In this document: positions 5,014 to 10,558 of the stretch, piece by piece
Numbering within the stretch: position 1 is the first letter of the stretch
Layout: each line of letters opens with the position of its first letter
Source: an uncultured Bacilli bacterium
Lineage (GTDB): Bacteria; Bacillota_I; Bacilli_A; RF39; UBA660
Assembly: GCA_947628635.1 (NCBI GenBank)
Contig: CANRAX010000038.1
Coordinates: 1-10,558 of the forward strand
DNA length: 10,558 bases
Direction of reading: 5' to 3'
Notes under the pieces: generated by a model
The model's input: the letters and a program-made list of their open reading frames with translations, nothing else
Told to the model about the DNA's origin: nothing
Database searches by the model: none
Program-made: the position numbers and the translations under genes

Positions 5014-8000
5014 GATTATTTCCAAATTTTTTATAAATTTTATCCAATAAAGATACCAAATAGTAAACTGGATGTTTATCTAACTTTATTATATCTAATA
5101 CAATAATTAATCCATTATCTTTACTTACAAATCGAAACATATTACTTACATAAAAAGCAGTCATAAATACTTCTTCCATATCCATTTTAGAAACAACTTC
5201 TGGTATAAACATCAATTCGATAGAATTTTTTGTTTGTTGAACTTTCTTTATTTTTAATTTCTCTGCCAATTTTTCGAACCATTCCTCATACATATAAATA
5301 ATTATATCTTCATCAAGTTTACCAAAACGATCTTGCAATTCATCTTTTATTCTATTAAATGACTTCTCATCTTCCACTTCATTTATCATACGATGAATAT
5401 CAATTTTTAGTTCATCATCACGAACGTAATTATCATCAATATGAGTTGTTACATTAAGAAGTGGCTGACTATTTTCTTCTTCCACATCTTCCATAAAATC
5501 AGCAACATTTTTATCTTTAGTCACCTCATCATTCAACATTTTTAAAAACAAATCAATACCTACCGAATCAATAAAACCAGCTTGTTCACTACCTAAAATA
5601 TCACCAGCACCTCTAATAGACAAGTCCCTAGTTGCAATCGAAAAACCACTTCCTAGTTCAGTAAATTCTTTTATAACATTCAATCTTTTCATTGCTGTTT
5701 CAGTAAGCATTTTAAAAGGTTTATACATTAAATAAGCATATGCAAACTTATCGCTTCTTCCTACACGACCTCTAATTTGATACAACTGACTTAATCCAAA
5801 TCTATCAGCATCCATTATAATTAGAGTATTAACATTAGGAATATCTATTCCTGTTTCAATAATCGTTGTACAAAGCAAAATATCATACTCATGATTAACA
5901 AAATCAAAAATACGACTTTCCAAATCTACTTTACTCATTTGACCATGAACAACAGTAATTCGAGCCTCCGGAACTAAATTTTTAATTTTTATTGCTTCTT
6001 CATCAATAGATTGAACTCTATTATATAATATAAAAACTTGTCCTTCTCTTGATAATTCTTTATAAATAGCGTCTTTAATAATTTGCTTGCTTTCTTCAAC
6101 CACATAAGTTTGAACTGGATACCTATTCATAGGAGGTGTTTCAATTAAAGACAGACTTCTAATACCAACCAATGACATTTGTAAAGTTCTAGGTATTGGT
6201 GTTGCCGTCAATGTTAAAACATCAACATTTGATTTGTATTGTTTAATTTTTTCTTTATGCATTACTCCAAAACGTTGTTCTTCATCAATTACTAATAACC
6301 CCAAATCTTTTAATTTTACATCATCACTTAATAATCTATGAGTTCCAAAAACCAAATCAATTGTTCCGTCACTCAAGCCATTCAAAATTCTTTGTCTTTC
6401 TTTTGGTGTTGTAAAACGATTTAAAAGAGCAATTGATACCGGAAAATTTTTAAATCTTTCTTTGGCATTTTCATAATGTTGATTTGAAAGAATAGTTGTA
6501 GGACATAAAAACAATACCTGCTTAGAATCTAATATTGCTTTAAAAGACGCCACAAAAGCCACTTCAGTTTTACCAAAACCAACATCTCCACATAAAAGTC
6601 TATCCATAGGAACAGCCTTTTCCATATCTTCCTTAATAATTTTAATTGCTTGCTTCTGATCAGGCGTTAATTCATAAGGAAAATCCCTTTCAAATTCTAA
6701 AGACATCTCACAATCTTTGGAAAAAGCAAAACCTACTTTAGTTTCCCTTTCTGCATATAATTTCAATAAATTTGAAGCAATATCCTTAACTTTACCCTTA
6801 ACTCTAGCCTTTGTTCTTTTCCATTCCAAACTACCCAATTTATTTATTTTAGGGGCAATACCGTCCTTACCAGAATATTTTGTAAGTAAATCTATTTTCT
6901 CAACAGGAATATAAATCTTATCAGTTCCTTGATACAAAACTTCCAAATAATCTTTACTGATACCATTCAAAGTTAATGTTTTAATTCCATTATAAACACC
7001 AATTCCATGAACATTATGAACAACATAATCTCCAACTTCTAATTTAGTAATATCTTTAATAGTTGTTGAATATTTATATTTAGTTGCATATTTCTTTTTC
7101 TTTTCTTTAATATTAAATAATTCATTTGCTGTTAAAACAACAATATCTTTATAAATAAAACCTTGACTAGCTTCTCCTTCTAAAAGGTTTACTTCATTTT
7201 CTTCAATCTGACCATCATTTACCTCAATAACGGCCATATTTAAAATTTTCAAAATACTTCGCAATTGATATTTTTTTAGAACAATAACAACCGTTTTTTT
7301 CTCACTAATATTTTTTCTAATAAAATTATTTATATTATCAACATTTTCAGCAAAATTATTAATTGTTTTTACTTTAAAATCAACAATTTTCGTAACCATC
7401 TTTGAAGAGATATTATTTATACTCATATAGTAAATTGGATAAGTTACATTTAGTTTTTTTAAATTAAACATGTAATCAAAATTGAAATTAGTATCTTTTT
7501 CTTCTTTATACGTAGTTACCTCTTTCATTATATTAAGATAGCCAGATTCTAATTGTTCATAATCTTTAAAAAAAGTTATATTATCATCTAAATAATCTAA
7601 TATATTTGTTACATTTTCATATTTTTGTAAAAATTTTTGTTTACCAAATTCTTCCTCAGATACTTCTTTTTCTGTTAAAAATTCAAAGTAGGGTTTTATC
7701 TGAATTTTTTCAATATTTTTTAGAGATTTCTGTGTATCAGCATCAAAATATCTAATTGATTCTATTTCATCATCAAAAAATTCAACTCTTATAGGATTAT
7801 CTTCATCAACGGGAAAAATATCAATAATATAACCTCTAACTCCAATTTCTCCTGTTTTATTAACAATAGTATCTCTTGTATAACCAGCTTTTAATAATTT
7901 CTCTACAAGTTTTTCATGAGAATATATATCTCCTATTTTTAAATTTATAATAAATTTTTCATATGTTTCTTTAGGAGGTAAAAAGCGAAGATAGCCCATT

Positions 8001-8329
8001 AAATTAGTAATTACTATTACTTTTTCCTTAGAAACAATTTTATTTATTGTCTCCAATCTACTAACTCGCAAATCAGGAGAGATAGCCAAAGCTTCACTTG
8101 TTAAAAAATCATCCATAGGAAATAGACAAACATTTTTATTATAGGCATTCAAAGAAGAATAAAGTTTGTTTGCTTCAAATAAACTATTGACAACTATCAA
8201 AATGTTTCGGTTTTTACTCGTAAATATCTTATTAATATAAACACAAAAAAATTCATCAGTAAGACCAACCATACCCATGTTTTTTTCTAATGTTATATCA
8301 ATAAAATTATTAAGAAAATTCATATTCAT
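5006..8329 (-). CDS. mfd: Transcription-repair coupling factor Mfd
   Basis: This ATP-dependent DNA translocase removes RNA polymerase stalled at lesions and recruits UvrA. The product is about 1107 residues, slightly short of the usual 1150-1180. In order (numbered from the GTG at 8332) there is: a UvrB-like N-terminal module (about 1-220, with GEIGVRGYIIDIFPVD near 161-176); a variable middle; a CarD-like RNA-polymerase-interaction domain (about 424-490, GDYVVHNVHGIGVYNG); and the RecG-like translocase core with CGDVGFGKTEVA (581-592), DEEQRFG (683-689), LTATPIPRT (708-716) and YQIRGRVGRS (851-860). The GAGDILGSEQAGF segment (908-920) and the C-terminal regulatory domain follow. Three starts are possible: GTG 8332, ATG 8329 and ATG 8323. 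ATG 8329 overlaps the pth stop as TGATG, while ATG 8323 has the best-spaced SD (AGGTG); I give 8329. B. subtilis has the small gene fin between pth and mfd; here none fits. Confidence 0.97.
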   Translation of the reverse strand: MNMNFLNNFIDITLEKNMGMVGLTDEFFCVYINKIFTSKNRNILIVVNSLFEANKLYSSLNAYNKNVCLFPMDDFLTSEALAISPDLRVSRLETINKIVSKEKVIVITNLMGYLRFLPPKETYEKFIINLKIGDIYSHEKLVEKLLKAGYTRDTIVNKTGEIGVRGYIIDIFPVDEDNPIRVEFFDDEIESIRYFDADTQKSLKNIEKIQIKPYFEFLTEKEVSEEEFGKQKFLQKYENVTNILDYLDDNITFFKDYEQLESGYLNIMKEVTTYKEEKDTNFNFDYMFNLKKLNVTYPIYYMSINNISSKMVTKIVDFKVKTINNFAENVDNINNFIRKNISEKKTVVIVLKKYQLRSILKILNMAVIEVNDGQIEENEVNLLEGEASQGFIYKDIVVLTANELFNIKEKKKKYATKYKYSTTIKDITKLEVGDYVVHNVHGIGVYNGIKTLTLNGISKDYLEVLYQGTDKIYIPVEKIDLLTKYSGKDGIAPKINKLGSLEWKRTKARVKGKVKDIASNLLKLYAERETKVGFAFSKDCEMSLEFERDFPYELTPDQKQAIKIIKEDMEKAVPMDRLLCGDVGFGKTEVAFVASFKAILDSKQVLFLCPTTILSNQHYENAKERFKNFPVSIALLNRFTTPKERQRILNGLSDGTIDLVFGTHRLLSDDVKLKDLGLLVIDEEQRFGVMHKEKIKQYKSNVDVLTLTATPIPRTLQMSLVGIRSLSLIETPPMNRYPVQTYVVEESKQIIKDAIYKELSREGQVFILYNRVQSIDEEAIKIKNLVPEARITVVHGQMSKVDLESRIFDFVNHEYDILLCTTIIETGIDIPNVNTLIIMDADRFGLSQLYQIRGRVGRSDKFAYAYLMYKPFKMLTETAMKRLNVIKEFTELGSGFSIATRDLSIRGAGDILGSEQAGFIDSVGIDLFLKMLNDEVTKDKNVADFMEDVEEENSQPLLNVTTHIDDNYVRDDELKIDIHRMINEVEDEKSFNRIKDELQDRFGKLDEDIIIYMYEEWFEKLAEKLKIKKVQQTKNSIELMFIPEVVSKMDMEEVFMTAFYVSNMFRFVSKDNGLIIVLDIIKLDKHPVYYLVSLLDKIYKKFGNNLD

Positions 8330-8898
8330 CACCTATTTTTTTGATTATATTTATTCATTAAATCATTAAAAGAAATTTCAAAATAATCATCAATTACATT
8401 ACAAAGCATTAAAAATATTTCGTCATATTTTTTTAAAGTTTCTTTATTTATTTTTCCTAATACATAATCTTTAGTATCAACATTTTTATCATTATTAATA
8501 CCTATTTTTAATCTTTTATATTCATTACTACCTAGATTATTTTCTATATTTTTTAAACCATTATGACCACCACTAGAGCCTCTATCACGTAATTTAAAAT
8601 TACCAATATTTAAATCTAAATCATCAGAAATAATTAATATATCACCTATATCAATTTTAAAATAATTAACAAACTTACTAACTACTTCACCAGATAAATT
8701 CATAAAACTCTGTGGCTTTAAAAAAAGAACTTTTTCTCCAAATAAAATCGTTTCTAAATATAAACCATTAAATTTTAAATTCCAATTATCTCTTATATTT
8801 TTTTTAGACAAATATTTATCTAACATCATAAAACCAATATTATGTCTAGTATTCTCATACTCTTTTCCGGGATTTCCCAAACCAACAATTAACTTCAT
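8329..8898 (-). CDS. pth: Peptidyl-tRNA hydrolase
   Basis: This essential cytoplasmic enzyme cleaves the ester bond of peptidyl-tRNAs that drop off the ribosome and so recycles tRNA. The 189-residue length is normal. Catalytic and binding residues are all visible: N9 in VGLGNPG, H19 in NTRHNIGF (the general base, H20 in E. coli), N67 in KPQSFMNLSG, D92/D93 in ISDDLDL, and N113 in GSSGGHNGLK. The ATG at 8898 has an AGGAGG SD that overlaps the rsmI stop codon; an in-frame ATG three codons upstream is too close to that SD to be used. The stop TGA overlaps a possible mfd ATG by one base, so pth and mfd are probably translationally coupled, as is common in Firmicutes. I see no missing key residue. 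Confidence 0.97.
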   Translation of the reverse strand: MKLIVGLGNPGKEYENTRHNIGFMMLDKYLSKKNIRDNWNLKFNGLYLETILFGEKVLFLKPQSFMNLSGEVVSKFVNYFKIDIGDILIISDDLDLNIGNFKLRDRGSSGGHNGLKNIENNLGSNEYKRLKIGINNDKNVDTKDYVLGKINKETLKKYDEIFLMLCNVIDDYFEISFNDLMNKYNQKNR

Positions 8899-8913
8899 AA
8901 AGCCACATACCTC

Positions 8914-9753
8914 CTATTTATTATTATGATATTCCATATAAATAACTGACTTAGCAACATTTCTTTCCTTAGCAACTAATTTAATTGCTTCCTTTTCATT
9001 CATACCATCATCAAGATACAATTTAACATGATCAACTATACTTAATTCTTCATAATTTGCTTGATTTTTATTGCCTTCTACTACTAACACAAATTCACCT
9101 TTTAAATCATTTACTTTATCAACTATTTCACTTATTTTACCTCTTCGAAATTCCTCATGTATTTTAGATAACTCACGGCCTAAGCAAATGCTTCTATCTC
9201 CAAGAATATCAAACATATTTTTTAAAGTGCTTTGTAAACGATGAACACTTTCATAAAAAATCAAAGCATATTTAACATTTTTTAAACTTTCTAATTCCTT
9301 TTTTTGTTTTGTTTCTTTAGCATTCAAAAAGCCATAAAACAAAAACTTAGACGGCTCTATCCCTGAAGATGTCAAAGCAGGAACAAAAGCTGTTGCTCCA
9401 GGTAAACTTATAACATTCAAATTATTTTTAATTACTTCTCTTACTACAATATAACCTGGATCACTTATAATTGGTGTTCCTTGATCCGTTATTAAGCCTA
9501 TATTTTTACCATTATTTAATTCATCAATCACAAAAGTTTTAACTTTTTCTTCATTATACTCATGACAAGCAACTAATTTTTTTTTAATATTATACATATT
9601 TAACAACTTTGAAGCTTCTCTAGTATCTTCACATAAAATAAAATCAACCATTTCTAAAGTTTTTAAAGCTCTTATAGTAATGTCATCTAGATTACCAATA
9701 GGTGTCGGAATTAAATATAAGCTTGCCCCACCATCAAAACTTTTTTGTATCAT
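8914..9753 (-). CDS. rsmI: 16S rRNA (cytidine-1402 2'-O)-methyltransferase RsmI
   Basis: RsmI methylates the 2'-O of C1402 in the decoding centre of 16S rRNA, using S-adenosylmethionine. The 279-residue product has the tetrapyrrole-methylase fold: LYLIPTPIGNLDDITIRAL (12-30), CEDTREASKLL (41-51), a GLITDQGTPIISDPGY core (85-100), LPGATAFVPALTSSGI (117-132), FYGFL, FYESVHRL (166-173) and LGRELSKIHEEFRRG near 190-205. The loop reads TDQGTP where many relatives have SDAGTP; I regard this as ordinary variation. The short tail after residue 230 fits the accessory C-terminal domain of RsmI. The start ATG overlaps the upstream methyltransferase stop as ATGA and has an SD GGAGG upstream. In Bacillus subtilis the homologue YabC likewise follows yabB (yazA intervenes), so order supports the call. 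It ends 15 bp before pth. Confidence 0.96.
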   Translation of the reverse strand: MIQKSFDGGASLYLIPTPIGNLDDITIRALKTLEMVDFILCEDTREASKLLNMYNIKKKLVACHEYNEEKVKTFVIDELNNGKNIGLITDQGTPIISDPGYIVVREVIKNNLNVISLPGATAFVPALTSSGIEPSKFLFYGFLNAKETKQKKELESLKNVKYALIFYESVHRLQSTLKNMFDILGDRSICLGRELSKIHEEFRRGKISEIVDKVNDLKGEFVLVVEGNKNQANYEELSIVDHVKLYLDDGMNEKEAIKLVAKERNVAKSVIYMEYHNNK

Positions 9754-10487
9754 TTGTTTACCTCCACTAATAACCTTTCATACTCTTTACTATACTTTCC
9801 AAATTTATCATATAATATAAAAGGCCTTTCTATTTTTAAACCTCTTTTGCCATTTCTTTGCCCTTCAATTAAAACCAAATTAGAACCTTTTTCTAGATTT
9901 TCATAAACAAAACAAATTCTCTTAGGCTCTATTTGATATTTTCTATATAAATCTAAGATTTCTAAAAGCCGCTCTGGTCTATGAACAATCGCAAAATTAC
10001 CATTATTACTTATAATTTTTCTAACACAAGAAAATAAATCTTCTAAATTTATTTCGACCTCATGACGTGCAATTAATTTTTCTTTAGACAAATTAAAATA
10101 ATTTTTTTCCGCATTAACTTTAAAATATGGAGGATTACACACTATTAAATCAAATTTATTACTATTATCTCTCATATCACAAAAATCTTTCATATTTTGA
10201 TTAATAATCTCAATGTTTTCTTCAAGTTTATTTAATATAACAGACTTTGTTGCTAAACTACACAATTCATTCTGTAACTCAACACCAATAATTTTTTTAT
10301 CAGTTCTAAGAGACATAATCAAAGGAATAACACCATTTCCACAACCTAAATCAACTATCTTTTTATCCCTCATCCGTATTGTAGCAAAATTAGCTAACAT
10401 AACACTATCCAAAGAAAAAGAAAAATAATTAGTATCTTGATAGATTTTTCTATTTTTATAACCTAAAATATCATTTATTACTTCCAT
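9750..10487 (-). CDS. Class I SAM-dependent methyltransferase, YabB/TrmN6 family (probable tRNA adenine-N6 methyltransferase)
   Basis: The protein is 245 residues from the ATG at 10487, close to Bacillus YabB (about 247). The SAM-binding motif I is VDLGCGNGVIPL (45-56), with an acidic residue ending strand 2 in IGVELQ (E70). The catalytic CNPPYF (117-122) is typical of methyltransferases acting on exocyclic amino groups of adenine. The N-terminal YFSFSLDSVMLANF (21-34) matches the family signature (F.FSLD..LLA.F). The E. coli relative TrmN6 (YfiC) makes m6A37 in tRNA1(Val); the target of Firmicutes members is not firmly known, so I leave the symbol blank. The frame is open upstream to the window edge, with other possible starts such as ATG 10499, but family alignment fits 10487 best. 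The SD for 10487 is weak (AAAGG about 13 nt away). Its stop overlaps the rsmI start by 4 nt, suggesting translational coupling. Confidence 0.9.
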   Translation of the reverse strand: MEVINDILGYKNRKIYQDTNYFSFSLDSVMLANFATIRMRDKKIVDLGCGNGVIPLIMSLRTDKKIIGVELQNELCSLATKSVILNKLEENIEIINQNMKDFCDMRDNSNKFDLIVCNPPYFKVNAEKNYFNLSKEKLIARHEVEINLEDLFSCVRKIISNNGNFAIVHRPERLLEILDLYRKYQIEPKRICFVYENLEKGSNLVLIEGQRNGKRGLKIERPFILYDKFGKYSKEYERLLVEVNK

Positions 10488-10558
10488 TATTCTAAACATT
10501 CCTTTCCGCTTCACTACGTTTTGCTTAAGCCACAAACCGCAATGAAAATAATTATCTA

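Noticed and set aside
6717..6914. Plus-strand open frame opposite mfd
   Set aside because: It is antisense to the conserved Mfd core, with no ribosome binding site or recognisable motif.
10213..10428. Plus-strand open frame opposite the methyltransferase
   Set aside because: It is antisense to the SAM-binding region, and no feature supports translation.
10488..10558. Upstream extension of the methyltransferase or tail of a preceding gene at the right edge
   Set aside because: The frame is open to the edge, but family length and the conserved N-terminus favour the start at 10487. The remaining 71 bases are too short to identify any upstream gene, and I see no clear promoter in them.

Overview
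This is an AT-rich, low-GC Firmicutes-type segment, about 30% G+C by eye. Every convincing gene lies on the minus strand, so the genes read from the right edge of the window to the left. Strong AGGAGG-type ribosome binding sites, a Gram-positive T-box leader, a SpoVT regulator and conserved gene neighbourhoods place it in the Bacilli/Clostridia or a related reduced, AT-rich Firmicutes lineage. UGA is a normal stop codon (it ends the methyltransferase, pth and tatD genes), so this is not a UGA=Trp mycoplasma code. I cannot name the species.

Right part (about 10.5 to 5.0 kb): a tightly packed operon for RNA modification, translation rescue and DNA repair. It runs from a YabB/TrmN6-type methyltransferase (possible tRNA1(Val) A37 N6 activity), to rsmI (16S rRNA C1402 2'-O-methyltransferase; 4-nt overlap), to pth (peptidyl-tRNA hydrolase; stop codon inside the next SD), to mfd (transcription-repair coupling factor; TGATG stop/start overlap).

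Middle (5.0 to 3.7 kb): an unrecognised 219-residue, Lys-rich, probably helical cytoplasmic protein, then spoVT (AbrB-type DNA-binding domain plus GAF-like domain). A possible promoter overlaps the mfd stop codon.

Left part (3.7 kb to the left edge): a promoter overlapping the spoVT stop codon drives a T-box leader whose specifier codon reads AUG. The leader controls a short-form methionyl-tRNA synthetase (metG), followed by tatD (metal-dependent DNase). Beyond tatD are two adjacent, clearly related genes of unknown function, each encoding a short cytoplasmic tail, one membrane helix and a beta-rich extracellular domain. The last one runs off the left edge.

Most of the window is conserved housekeeping. 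The items worth a second look are the tandem membrane-anchored paralogues, the unknown gene between mfd and spoVT, the unusual terminator geometry of the T-box, and a gene order that joins blocks which are separate in Bacillus subtilis. I found no mobile element, CRISPR array, tRNA, rRNA or defence system. No gene-free stretch exceeds 300 bases; the longest (3456-3721) is the metG promoter and T-box leader.
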